A DNA stretch of 9,340 nucleotides from HGM12669 sp048527645 (GCA_048527645.1 DBGFNI010000190.1:1-9340), one strand, 5' to 3'. Shown: positions 1-6,871, numbered from the stretch's first letter. Numbers and translations are program-made. The notes: generated by a model not told the origin, from the letters alone.

Positions 1-3
1 CCT

Positions 4-32
4 TTGACAAATTGGTCAATTTGTTATATAAT
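4..32 (+). promoter_or_regulatory. Consensus sigma-A promoter upstream of rsmE
   Basis: The -35 box TTGACA is at 4-9 and the -10 box TATAAT at 27-32, separated by exactly 17 bp. Both hexamers match the vegetative sigma consensus without a mismatch. Transcription would start near 38-40 and run toward rsmE, about 115 nt downstream. No other gene start lies between, so rsmE is the likely first gene served. The match is read directly; activity is inferred. Confidence 0.8.
7..24. promoter_or_regulatory. Putative operator: 8-bp inverted repeat inside the promoter spacer
   Basis: ACAAATTG (7-14) and CAATTTGT (17-24) are perfect reverse complements separated by GT. The palindrome fills the space between the -35 and -10 boxes and overlaps the -35 box by three bases. 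A shorter overlapping pair, TTGAC (4-8) and GTCAA (15-19), is also present. A dimeric repressor bound here would block RNA polymerase. The size and AT-rich form suit MarR- or TetR-type repressors, but no such repressor is encoded in the window, so the binding protein is unknown. Confidence 0.5.
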
Positions 33-69
33 AATACTCGTATCTGTATGCTTATGTGTGATTGTGCAG

Positions 70-88
70 ACGGCGTTGCCGTTTTTTG
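70..88 (+). terminator. Small T-tailed hairpin in the rsmE leader (possible attenuator)
   Basis: ACGGC (70-74) pairs with GCCGT (78-82) around a GTT loop and is followed by a run of T residues to 87. The form is that of a weak intrinsic terminator. It lies 30-50 nt after the predicted transcription start and before rsmE, so it would act on the leader and not on an upstream gene. The stem is only five base pairs. A second possible leader stem pairs GCGGAC (100-105) with GTCCGC (130-135). Confidence 0.3.
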
Positions 89-155
89 CATGTTTCGTGG
101 CGGACGCTGTGCGATCGGATGTGATTGCTGTCCGCAACATGACAGGGAGGATACT

Positions 156-893
156 GTGTCCAGGTTTTTTCTATCAAAAGAGCATATCCGCGACGGTCAA
201 ATCACGATCACCGGAGATGACGCACATCATATCTGTTATTCGCTGCGTATGGCGGTGGGCGATGAAATCATTGTCTGCGATATGCAGAAAAATGAATACC
301 GCGCCGTGCTGCAGACCTTAACGGGCGAATGTGTTGTGGCGCGTGTTCTCAGTACTTATCCCAACGACACGGAGCTTTCCGTAAACGTGCATTTGTATCA
401 GGCGCTGCCGAAGGGCGAAAAAATGGAGCTTGTTGTGCAGAAATGCACGGAGCTCGGCGTTTCGCGTATTGTCCCGGTGCAGAGCAGCCGCTGCATTGTG
501 AAGCTGGACGACAAAAACCGGGAAAAGAAGCGGCTGCGCTGGGAACGGATTGCGCATGAGGCCGCCAAGCAGTGCGGCAGAGGCGCGCTGCCGACCGTGG
601 AGCAGCCTGTCACGCTTGCCTGTGCATTACAGCAAGCGCCCGGCTGGAAGCTGTTTTGCTATGAGGGCGACGGCACAGAGGGGCTGCGGCACGTACTTGC
701 TCCGCAAATACAGACGGATATGCCCCGTGACATTTCTGTGTTTATCGGCCCGGAGGGCGGCTTTTCGCCGGCAGAGGTCGAAGCGGCGCGGGAACAGGGC
801 GCTGTTTTGTGCGGCTTGGGAAAAAGAATTTTGCGCACGGAAAGCGCGGCGCTGGTTGTGCTCAGTGCGATTGCATATGAAACGGAAATGTAG
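156..893 (+). CDS. rsmE: 16S rRNA (uracil(1498)-N(3))-methyltransferase RsmE
   Basis: A 245-residue protein of the RsmE family. These cytoplasmic SPOUT-class enzymes use S-adenosylmethionine to methylate N3 of U1498 (E. coli numbering) in the decoding region of 16S rRNA in assembled 30S subunits. Residues 1-70 form the small N-terminal RNA-binding (PUA-like) domain. The rest is the trefoil-knot domain, with family motifs KGEKMELVVQKCTELGV at about 86-102, HEAAKQCGR at 134-142, IGPEGGFS at 197-204 and LGKRILRTESA at 221-231, the last two lining the cofactor pocket. The GTG start at 156 is chosen because AGGGAGG at 144-150 sits 5 nt upstream and the protein then begins SRFFL, as in the family. 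The open frame extends back to 12, but that part has no ribosome site and is Cys-rich and unlike RsmE. Length is normal. Function follows from strong family similarity. Confidence 0.95.
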   Translation: MSRFFLSKEHIRDGQITITGDDAHHICYSLRMAVGDEIIVCDMQKNEYRAVLQTLTGECVVARVLSTYPNDTELSVNVHLYQALPKGEKMELVVQKCTELGVSRIVPVQSSRCIVKLDDKNREKKRLRWERIAHEAAKQCGRGALPTVEQPVTLACALQQAPGWKLFCYEGDGTEGLRHVLAPQIQTDMPRDISVFIGPEGGFSPAEVEAAREQGAVLCGLGKRILRTESAALVVLSAIAYETEM

Positions 894-903
894 TTTTCGC
901 GCG

Positions 904-929
904 CAAAGCAGACGGCACTTTCTGCTTTG
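904..929 (+). other. Perfect 9-bp hairpin just after rsmE
   Basis: CAAAGCAGA (904-912) and TCTGCTTTG (921-929) are exact reverse complements with an 8-nt loop, starting 10 nt after the rsmE stop. No T run follows on either strand, so it is not a standard intrinsic terminator. It could stabilise the rsmE 3' end or serve as a processing or regulatory site ahead of the next gene. The structure is seen in the sequence; the role is unknown. Confidence 0.5.
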
Positions 930-1007
930 GGGATCGGCGGAATATCACAGCAAATAATCCATTCAACCATTCGAAAAAAACGGAAGCATCGTCGGAGGAA
1001 GAGATTT

Positions 1008-2093
1008 ATGTCGAACAGAGCGTTTCAAGGGATTATTCATCAGATGAAGGATGTGGTGGATCGTACCATTGGCGTGATCGATGAGAACGGTATCATTATT
1101 TCCTGCAGTGAATTTGTCAAGATCGGCGAAAGCAGACAGAGCGTATGCAACGAGCTTGCATACACGCCCGGCATCATTCGGCAGGACGGCGTGACCTACC
1201 GTGCACTGGGCACGGCAGGGCAGGATGCCTATGTCGTCTTTGTCGAGGGAGAGGATGAGAAGGCGGAGGAGTTGGCGCAGATTCTTTCCATCAGCTTGGG
1301 ACAGATCAAAAGCCTGTACGATGAAAAGCATGACAAGGGCTCCTTTATTAAAAACATCATCATGGACAACATTTTGCCCAGCGACATATACATCAAGTCC
1401 AAAGAGCTGCATTTTGCACCGGATGTTATGCGCGTGGTGCTGCTGATCAAGTTTTTGGGGCAGACGGAGGCAATCCCTTACGAGGTGATCCAGAGCATGT
1501 TCCCGGACAAAAACCGTGACTATGTGATCATCATCAACGAGAGCGATGTGGTGCTGGTCAAGGAGGTTGAGGCGAACACCGAGCTTAAAGAGGTCGAGCA
1601 GATTGCACAGCAGATTGCCGACACGGTTTCCACCGAGCTTTATGTTCAGGTTGCGATCGGCATCGGCACGATGGTGAACACGCTGAAGGATCTGGCACGC
1701 TCCTACAAGGAGGCGCAGGTTTCTCTCGAGGTCGGAAAGGTCTTTGACACGGAAAAGCAGATCGTTTCCTATGACAATCTGGGGATCGGCAGACTGATTT
1801 ATCAATTGCCGATTACCCTGTGTGAGATGTTTCTCTCGGAGGTCTTCAAAAAAGGCTCGCTTGACGCGCTCGATCAGGAAACGCTGATGACCATCCAGTG
1901 CTTCTTTGAAAACAATCTGAACGTGTCGGAAACATCCCGCAAGCTGTTTGTTCACCGCAACACATTGGTATACCGTCTGGAAAAAATCCGGAAACTGACG
2001 GGACTGGATCTGCGGGAGTTTGAGCATGCGATCACCTTTAAGGTGGCGCTGATGGTGAAGAAGTACCTGTCTTCCAAGCCCACGAAGTTTTAA
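1008..2093 (+). CDS. PucR/CdaR-type helix-turn-helix transcriptional regulator
   Basis: A 361-residue cytoplasmic regulator. The C-terminal end (about 295-352) carries the PucR-family helix-turn-helix, recognisable from NNLNVSETSRKLFVHRNTL followed by VYRLEKIRKLTGLDL. The middle (about 135-265) resembles the GGDEF-like domain of CdaR regulators, with VAIGIG at 215-220, the SYKEAQ segment near 232 and YDNLGIGRL at 255-263; it has no GGDEF catalytic signature. Residues 5-100 form a probable small-molecule sensor that recalls the diacid-recognition/PAS-like region of CdaR (GVIDENGIIIS at 22-32), without an obvious ligand-binding motif. The ATG at 1008 is preceded by GGAGGA at 994-999 with 8-nt spacing. 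It ends 51 nt before ftsE on the same strand, so it may be co-transcribed with or control the ftsEX genes. CdaR and PucR proteins act on sugar-diacid and purine genes elsewhere, but no such genes are visible here, so ligand and targets are unknown. Confidence 0.88.
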   Translation: MSNRAFQGIIHQMKDVVDRTIGVIDENGIIISCSEFVKIGESRQSVCNELAYTPGIIRQDGVTYRALGTAGQDAYVVFVEGEDEKAEELAQILSISLGQIKSLYDEKHDKGSFIKNIIMDNILPSDIYIKSKELHFAPDVMRVVLLIKFLGQTEAIPYEVIQSMFPDKNRDYVIIINESDVVLVKEVEANTELKEVEQIAQQIADTVSTELYVQVAIGIGTMVNTLKDLARSYKEAQVSLEVGKVFDTEKQIVSYDNLGIGRLIYQLPITLCEMFLSEVFKKGSLDALDQETLMTIQCFFENNLNVSETSRKLFVHRNTLVYRLEKIRKLTGLDLREFEHAITFKVALMVKKYLSSKPTKF

Positions 2094-2112
2094 TCTCTTC
2101 GTGCGCGGAAGA
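2081..2112 (+). other. Competing short hairpins across the regulator stop codon and ftsE leader
   Basis: CACGAAG (2081-2087) pairs perfectly with CTTCGTG (2097-2103), enclosing the regulator's TAA stop in the loop. The alternative stem TCTTC (2096-2100) with GAAGA (2108-2112) uses the same CTTC bases, so the two cannot form together. There is no T run. The ftsE ribosome site begins 13 nt further on, so either fold could influence ftsE translation. Pairing is seen; any effect is speculative. Confidence 0.3.
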
Positions 2113-2144
2113 CGCATTGAACATGGAGGAAGACAAACTGACGT

Positions 2145-2831
2145 ATGATAGAATTCAGAGATGTTTCAAAAGTATATGCGAACGGAACCGTAGCACTGGA
2201 GAATATCAATCTGACCATTGAAGACGGCGAATTTGTATTCATCGTGGGCGCTTCCGGCGCAGGGAAAACCACGTTGATGAAGCTGCTGCTGCGGGAGGAA
2301 AAGCCGACCAGCGGTTCGCTGATCGTCGGCGACTATGATCTGGTGCATATGCCCAACCGCAAGGTACCGTATTACCGCAGACAGCTTGGCATGGTGTTTC
2401 AGGATTTCCGACTGTTTGAGAAAAAGACGGTGTTTGAAAATGTGGCGTTTGCCATGCGTGTCATCGGTGAATCCGGCAAAACGATCAAGAGCCGCGTGCC
2501 GACCATCCTCAGCATTGTCGGCCTGAGCGACAAATACAAGAGCTTCCCGACGGAGCTCTCCGGCGGTGAGCAGCAGCGCGTTTCTCTGGCGAGAGCGCTG
2601 GCGAACAATCCGTCGATTATCATCGCGGACGAGCCGACGGCAAATATCGACCCCCGCATGAAGCTGGAAATCATGAATCTTTTGATGAAGATCAATCGCC
2701 GCGGAAAGACGGTGATCGTGGTGACGCACGAAAAGAACATTGTGGATTTCTTTAAGCAGCGTGTGATTACACTGCGCGGCGGCCGCCTGGTGGAGGACAA
2801 GGTGGGAGGTATGTACAGTGAGGGGAAATAA
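2145..2831 (+). CDS. ftsE: Cell division ATP-binding protein FtsE
   Basis: A 228-residue ABC ATPase, the normal FtsE length. Walker A GASGAGKT is at 35-42, the Q-loop Gln at 86 (VFQDFRL), the LSGGEQQR signature at 138-145, Walker B IIIADEP ending at D162/E163, and the switch His at 195. The pattern MIEFRDVSKVY at the N-terminus is typical of FtsE. With FtsX it forms a type VII-like ABC complex at the division site or side wall that couples cytoplasmic ATP hydrolysis to activation of peptidoglycan hydrolases outside, and does not transport. The ATG at 2145 is the only reasonable start, since an in-frame stop lies at 2139. Its GGAGGA site at 2125-2130 is 14 nt away, longer than usual and possibly reducing initiation. 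The 3' end overlaps ftsX by 14 nt, indicating translational coupling. Confidence 0.96.
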   Translation: MIEFRDVSKVYANGTVALENINLTIEDGEFVFIVGASGAGKTTLMKLLLREEKPTSGSLIVGDYDLVHMPNRKVPYYRRQLGMVFQDFRLFEKKTVFENVAFAMRVIGESGKTIKSRVPTILSIVGLSDKYKSFPTELSGGEQQRVSLARALANNPSIIIADEPTANIDPRMKLEIMNLLMKINRRGKTVIVVTHEKNIVDFFKQRVITLRGGRLVEDKVGGMYSEGK

Positions 2832-3705
2832 TTTTTTCTATATGCTCAGCCAGAGCTTCAAGAGTCTGTGGCGCAACGGCATTATGTCGCTTGCTTCGAT
2901 CACGGTTCTGATGAGCTGTCTGGTTTTGATCGGGTCCTTTTCCATGCTGGTGCTCAACATCAATGTCAACCTTGAGGAGATCGGTTCTTTGCAGGAAATC
3001 GTTGTGATCTGCGACCAGGAGGCAGACGATGCGACGGTTCAGGCGATCGGCGATAAAATTGCCACACTGGACAATGTGGATCAGTCGGTGTTCGTCTCCA
3101 AAGAAGAGGCACTGGAGAGCGAACGGGAACGGTACGGCGACAAGAGCTATCTGTTTGACGATCTGAAAAACGACAATCCCTTGCCCGATGTTTATAAAAT
3201 CACCTATCGGGACAACAGCGCGGTTTCCTCACTTGTGTATTCTCTGGAAGAGATTGACGGCGTGGAGAAGGTGAACAACCGCGCGGACATTGCAAAGAGC
3301 ATTGAAAATCTGAAAAACGGCGTTTCCTTCGTTTTCATCTGGTTTTTGGTGATCCTCTTTGTGGTTTCCATCTTTATCATCATCAATACGATCAAGCTGG
3401 CGGTTGAATCGCGCCACCGTGAAATTGCCGCCATGCGCTATGTCGGTGCTACCAATTTCTTTATGACAACACCCTTTATTTTAGAGGGTGCGATCATCGG
3501 TTTGATTGCCGCGGTGCTTGCTTATCTGATTCAGTATTATTTATATCTGTACATTTTCAACAGCATTGACGGCGCGTATAATATGATCCGTGTCATCCCG
3601 CTTCATGATGTGGCGCCTTATATGGCTCTGGGATGTCTGGTGATCGGAACGGTCTCCGGTATGCTGGGCAGCCGTCTGAGCTTGAACAAGTATATGAAAG
3701 TATAA
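2818..3705 (+). CDS. ftsX: Cell division membrane protein FtsX
   Basis: A 295-residue integral membrane partner of FtsE. Four membrane segments are visible at about 23-46, 168-192, 219-247 and 264-285. Between the first two lies the large extracellular loop (about 47-167), which in other bacteria binds the coiled-coil part of a hydrolase or hydrolase activator (PcsB, CwlO, EnvC). The conserved block NTIKLAVESRHREIAAMRYVG (in part) at 190-210, followed by GATNFF and PFILEG, is the FtsX/MacB-family coupling region after the second segment. The start is GTG at 2818, with GGGAGG at 2804-2809 and 8-nt spacing, inside the end of ftsE. The next gene encodes a secreted coiled-coil peptidase, the expected partner. 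Length and topology are standard for Gram-positive FtsX. Confidence 0.96.
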   Translation: MRGNNFFYMLSQSFKSLWRNGIMSLASITVLMSCLVLIGSFSMLVLNINVNLEEIGSLQEIVVICDQEADDATVQAIGDKIATLDNVDQSVFVSKEEALESERERYGDKSYLFDDLKNDNPLPDVYKITYRDNSAVSSLVYSLEEIDGVEKVNNRADIAKSIENLKNGVSFVFIWFLVILFVVSIFIIINTIKLAVESRHREIAAMRYVGATNFFMTTPFILEGAIIGLIAAVLAYLIQYYLYLYIFNSIDGAYNMIRVIPLHDVAPYMALGCLVIGTVSGMLGSRLSLNKYMKV

Positions 3706-3771
3706 CAGCAAAAGCATAAAAGTTGACTTGATGTTTTTCGCGAAGAGAAGCTTTTTAAGGAGGAATGTCAG

Positions 3772-5037
3772 ATGAAAAAAACAGCACAGCGCTTCAGACG
3801 TGTATTGTCGGCTATAGTATGTTCTGCGATTATGTGCGGTGTTCTGGGAACCATCCAGTTTCAGACGACCGCATCTACGCTGAGCGATGCGCAGAACCAG
3901 CTTGCCATTCTGGAAAGCCAGTATGAAACGGCGAAGGGCAAGCGGCAGGATGCGACCAGTGCATATCAGAGTGCATTGGCGGAATATAATGCTTCCAAGG
4001 CAGATTATGAAAACGCGCTGGCGCTCAAGCAGGCGCTGGACGCCGAGATTTCGGATATGGAAGCGGAAATTGACGCGACCTACGCGCTGATTGACGAATA
4101 CAACACGCTGATCGCCGATCTGAAGGTGCAGATCGCGGAGAAGGAAGCGGAAATTGACCAAAAATACGCCAACTTCAAGGAGCGTGTGCGGATCAATTAT
4201 GAGGATTCCTTTGTGTCCTATCTGGAAATGGTCTTTACCGCAGATTCTTTTTCCGATTTGCTCTCCCGTGTCGATATTGTTTCCAGCCTGATGGATTACG
4301 ACGCAAAGGTGATTGACGAGCTTGACGCGGCAAAAACGGAAATGGCACAGATGCAGTCACAAACCGAGACGCTGCAGAAAGAGGCGTCAATCAAGCTGGC
4401 ACAGCTGGAGGAACAACTCCCCACACTGGAGGAAAAAAAGGCGAAGAGCCTGGAGGTTCTGGCTGATTTGCAGTCGCTGTATGCAAAAGCAAGCGAGGCT
4501 TACAATGAGGCCTCCGGCGAAAAGAAGGCAGCAGATGCCAACCTTGCCGATCTGGCTGCAAAAATTGCGGAAGCAGAGGAAACCATCGCGCGTGAAATCG
4601 CCGCACAGCAGCAGAGCAACGATCAGGAATATCAGGGCACCGGCTCGATGGGCTGGCCTGTGGACGTAGCATACCGCAAGATTTCTTCTCCGTTCGGTTA
4701 CCGCACCGACCCCTTCGGCTCGGGCGCCACGACATTCCACAACGGGATTGACATGCCCTGTCCCTACGGCGCAAATATTTATGCGGCAGAATCCGGCCGC
4801 GTGATTACCGCGACCTTCCACTGGAGCTACGGCAACTATGTGGTGATTGACCACGGCGGCGGTATTTCCACCCTGTATGCGCATAATTCCGCTTTGTGTG
4901 TCAGCGTCGGTCAGACGGTCACCCGCGGACAGGTGATTGCAAAAGCCGGCGGTACCGGCTCCGTGACGGCGGTTCACTGCCATTTCTGCGTGATTCAGAA
5001 CGGCAAGCATGTGAATCCTCTGGGATTCTTGTCATAA
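3772..5037 (+). CDS. Secreted coiled-coil M23 peptidase (EnvC/PcsB/CwlO-like murein hydrolase)
   Basis: A 421-residue exported protein. Residues 1-35 form a signal peptide (KK and RFRR positive region, then a hydrophobic core at about 11-28). Residues 36-285 are an Ala/Glu/Lys-rich coiled coil, broken near 136-180 by a segment (RVRINYEDSFVSYLEMVF) like the one in EnvC/CwlO-type proteins. The M23/LytM zinc endopeptidase domain spans about 294-421: zinc ligands H323 and D327 (HNGID), H371 in YAH, and H402/H404 in the HxH motif. All expected catalytic residues are present, unlike the degenerate E. coli EnvC, so it probably cleaves peptidoglycan cross-links itself. Its place after ftsEX suggests that FtsX binds the coiled coil and releases autoinhibition. 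Unusual are Cys403 and Cys406 around the last zinc His. ATG 3772 follows AAGGAGG (3757-3763) by 8 nt. The 66-nt gap after ftsX has no terminator. Confidence 0.92.
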   Translation: MKKTAQRFRRVLSAIVCSAIMCGVLGTIQFQTTASTLSDAQNQLAILESQYETAKGKRQDATSAYQSALAEYNASKADYENALALKQALDAEISDMEAEIDATYALIDEYNTLIADLKVQIAEKEAEIDQKYANFKERVRINYEDSFVSYLEMVFTADSFSDLLSRVDIVSSLMDYDAKVIDELDAAKTEMAQMQSQTETLQKEASIKLAQLEEQLPTLEEKKAKSLEVLADLQSLYAKASEAYNEASGEKKAADANLADLAAKIAEAEETIAREIAAQQQSNDQEYQGTGSMGWPVDVAYRKISSPFGYRTDPFGSGATTFHNGIDMPCPYGANIYAAESGRVITATFHWSYGNYVVIDHGGGISTLYAHNSALCVSVGQTVTRGQVIAKAGGTGSVTAVHCHFCVIQNGKHVNPLGFLS

Positions 5038-5081
5038 TTTTCATCATTTCAGCATCAGACAACAAAAATCATTCGCTTGTG

Positions 5082-5124
5082 CACAGACCGCTCCCATCGG
5101 ATTTTTCTGACGGGTGCGGTTGTG
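5082..5124 (+). other. Long imperfect hairpin between the M23 peptidase and S41 protease genes
   Basis: Positions 5087-5098 pair with 5109-5120 around a 10-nt T-rich loop: ten of twelve positions pair, with mismatches at T5092/T5115 and A5096/C5111. Skipping G5086, the stem continues with CACA (5082-5085) against TGTG (5121-5124). No T run follows the stem, so termination is unlikely. A role in mRNA processing or stability, giving different dosage of the two neighbours, is possible. The 123-nt gap holds no clear promoter. Confidence 0.45.
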
Positions 5125-5160
5125 TGTTGCTGTTCGGTGTTTATTTTGAAGGAGAAAACC

Positions 5161-6363
5161 ATGTCAAAAAAAGTCAATTTATTGACTGCGTTGTTTCTGA
5201 TCGTCATAGCGGTTGTGCTCACCTTTTCCGTCACCTATTCCGCCCTGTATGCCAGATATCAGCTTCGCGACAAGGAAGAGCAGCTCAGCGAGGATTCTGA
5301 GGATTCCTTTGACGCGCTCAGTGAAAAGGCCGCATATCTGGATCAGCTGTATCGCTCTTATTATGTGGGAGAGCTCGACAGTGAGCAGATCAGCGAGTAT
5401 CTGGCGCGCGGATACATTGCGGGCACCGGAGATCGGTATGCCGCGTATCTGACCAAGGAGGAAATGGAAAAAACCCTGAATGACACCGCCGGGACAATGG
5501 TCGGTGTCGGCGTCCATGTCATTTACGATTATGAAAGCGCACGGATTCAGATCATATCGGTCATTCCCGATTCTCCTGCTGAAGCGGCGGGAATGCTGCC
5601 GGGCGATGTGATCACACAGATCGACGGCGTGGCTGTGAATACGATCGATTACAATACGGCGGTCGGCATGGTGCAGGGAGAGGAAGGAACGAACGTTTCG
5701 CTCACGGTGCTGCGCAACGGGACAGAAACGCTGAATTTTGATCTGACGCGCGCGACGGTCAACAATGTTTCCGTGACCTGGCGGATGTATGACGATGAGG
5801 TGGGAATTGTTCGGCTGTATCTCTTCTCGGAAAACACAGGTGATTTGGTGCGGCAGGCAGTCGAGCAGCTCAAAGAGCAGGGCGCGCAGAAGCTGATTTT
5901 TGACGTCCGATCCAATTCCGGCGGAGAATTGAACGGTATTGTGAACACGTTGGATTATCTGTTGCCCGAGGGGCCGATTCTTCACATTCAGGATAAGGAC
6001 GGCAAAACGGTCAGAGAATATACTTCAGACGCGGCGTGCGTGGATATGCCCATGGTCGTGTTGGTGAACGGTACCACGGCGTCCGCCGCAGAGCTTTTCG
6101 CCGCCGGCTTGCAGGATTATGGGGTGGCAACGATAGTCGGCGAGCAAACCTTCGGCAAGGGAACGGTATGCTCCATTATCAAATTGCCGGACGGCAGCGG
6201 CATCTCTATGTCCACACAGTACTACACACCGCCGTATTCCGACAATATCGAGGGCAAGGGCGTGTTGCCGGACATTGTATCGGCAATGGATCTTTCCAAA
6301 CTATTTCAGGTTTCCGATGATCAGGATACCCAACTGCAGGCGGGACTGCAGGCTTTACAGTAA
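5161..6363 (+). CDS. S41 family carboxy-terminal processing protease (CtpA/CtpB-like), PDZ domain
   Basis: A 400-residue membrane-anchored serine protease facing outward. One membrane segment is at about 7-30, a helical region follows to about 105, a PDZ domain runs from about 110 to 198 (VGVGVHV, SPAEAAGMLPGDVITQIDG at 138-156), and the S41 domain from about 205 to 375. The nucleophile is Ser308 in NGTTASAAE and the general-base Lys is 333 in TFGKG. In Prc and CtpB a Gln four residues after the Lys completes the triad; here that position is Cys337. Family members cut near exposed C-termini of envelope proteins. In Bacillus subtilis ctpB lies next to ftsEX, as here, which suggests a shared cell-wall or envelope role, although CtpB there is known for sporulation signalling. 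The ATG at 5161 has AAGGAG at 5149-5154 with 6-nt spacing; the open frame extends to 5077 without a ribosome site. Confidence 0.93.
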   Translation: MSKKVNLLTALFLIVIAVVLTFSVTYSALYARYQLRDKEEQLSEDSEDSFDALSEKAAYLDQLYRSYYVGELDSEQISEYLARGYIAGTGDRYAAYLTKEEMEKTLNDTAGTMVGVGVHVIYDYESARIQIISVIPDSPAEAAGMLPGDVITQIDGVAVNTIDYNTAVGMVQGEEGTNVSLTVLRNGTETLNFDLTRATVNNVSVTWRMYDDEVGIVRLYLFSENTGDLVRQAVEQLKEQGAQKLIFDVRSNSGGELNGIVNTLDYLLPEGPILHIQDKDGKTVREYTSDAACVDMPMVVLVNGTTASAAELFAAGLQDYGVATIVGEQTFGKGTVCSIIKLPDGSGISMSTQYYTPPYSDNIEGKGVLPDIVSAMDLSKLFQVSDDQDTQLQAGLQALQ

Positions 6364-6397
6364 AATCAATCAACAATGCAATGAAGGAGTTATGAAT

Positions 6398-6871
6398 ATG
6401 AAACAGGTTACCGTCACAGACGAAGGACTGAAAAAAATGCAGGAGGAGCTTGACTATTTGAAAAACGTCAAGCGAAAAGAGGTTTCCGATGCGATCGGCG
6501 TCGCCCGTTCCTTTGGCGACTTGTCGGAAAACAGCGAATATGATGAAGCAAAAAATGAGCAGGCAAAGGTGGAGGCACAGATTGCGGAGCTTGAGGATAA
6601 TATCAAGCACGCGGTAGTCATTGACGAGACGCAAGTGAAAGGAAATCTGGTCAACGTCGGCTCCACGGTCAAGCTGCGTAATTCTTCAACAGGGGCAGAA
6701 TTGACCTATACGATCGTCGGCTCGACGGAGGCAGATCCGTTGGAGGGCAAAATTTCCGATATGTCTCCGATCGGCAAAGCCATTATCGGAACCAAAAAGG
6801 GTGACAAGGTCAAGGTCGAGATTCCTGCGGGTGAGATGGAGTTTGAAATTTTGGAGGTTTCCCGCGACTGA
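6398..6871 (+). CDS. greA: Transcription elongation factor GreA
   Basis: A 157-residue protein, essentially the size of E. coli GreA (158). It enters the secondary channel of RNA polymerase and stimulates cleavage of backtracked transcripts. The N-terminal coiled coil spans about 8-75 and has the tip motif FGDLSENSEYDEAK, with the acidic residues D41 and E44 at the same numbers as in E. coli. The C-terminal FKBP-like domain follows (about 80-157), with SPIGKAIIG at about 124-132 and EFEILEV near the end. Two in-frame ATGs occur at 6392 and 6398. The second is preferred because AAGGAG at 6384-6389 is 8 nt from it and only 2 nt from the first. The gap to the preceding protease gene is 34 nt and to lysS 44 nt, so joint transcription is likely. 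Confidence 0.96.
   Translation: MKQVTVTDEGLKKMQEELDYLKNVKRKEVSDAIGVARSFGDLSENSEYDEAKNEQAKVEAQIAELEDNIKHAVVIDETQVKGNLVNVGSTVKLRNSSTGAELTYTIVGSTEADPLEGKISDMSPIGKAIIGTKKGDKVKVEIPAGEMEFEILEVSRD

Noticed and set aside
12..155. N-terminal extension of the rsmE reading frame
   Set aside because: The frame is open, but it overlaps the promoter's -10 box, has no ribosome site, and encodes Cys-rich sequence unlike RsmE. The GTG at 156 gives the family N-terminus and normal length.
963..2117. Long minus-strand open frame opposite the PucR-type regulator
   Set aside because: It is a shadow of a well-supported + strand gene: no ribosome site, and a His/Leu/Arg/Gln-rich composition typical of antisense frames.
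3723..3771. TTGACT near 3723 as a -35 box for the M23 peptidase gene
   Set aside because: No acceptable -10 hexamer lies 16-18 bp downstream.
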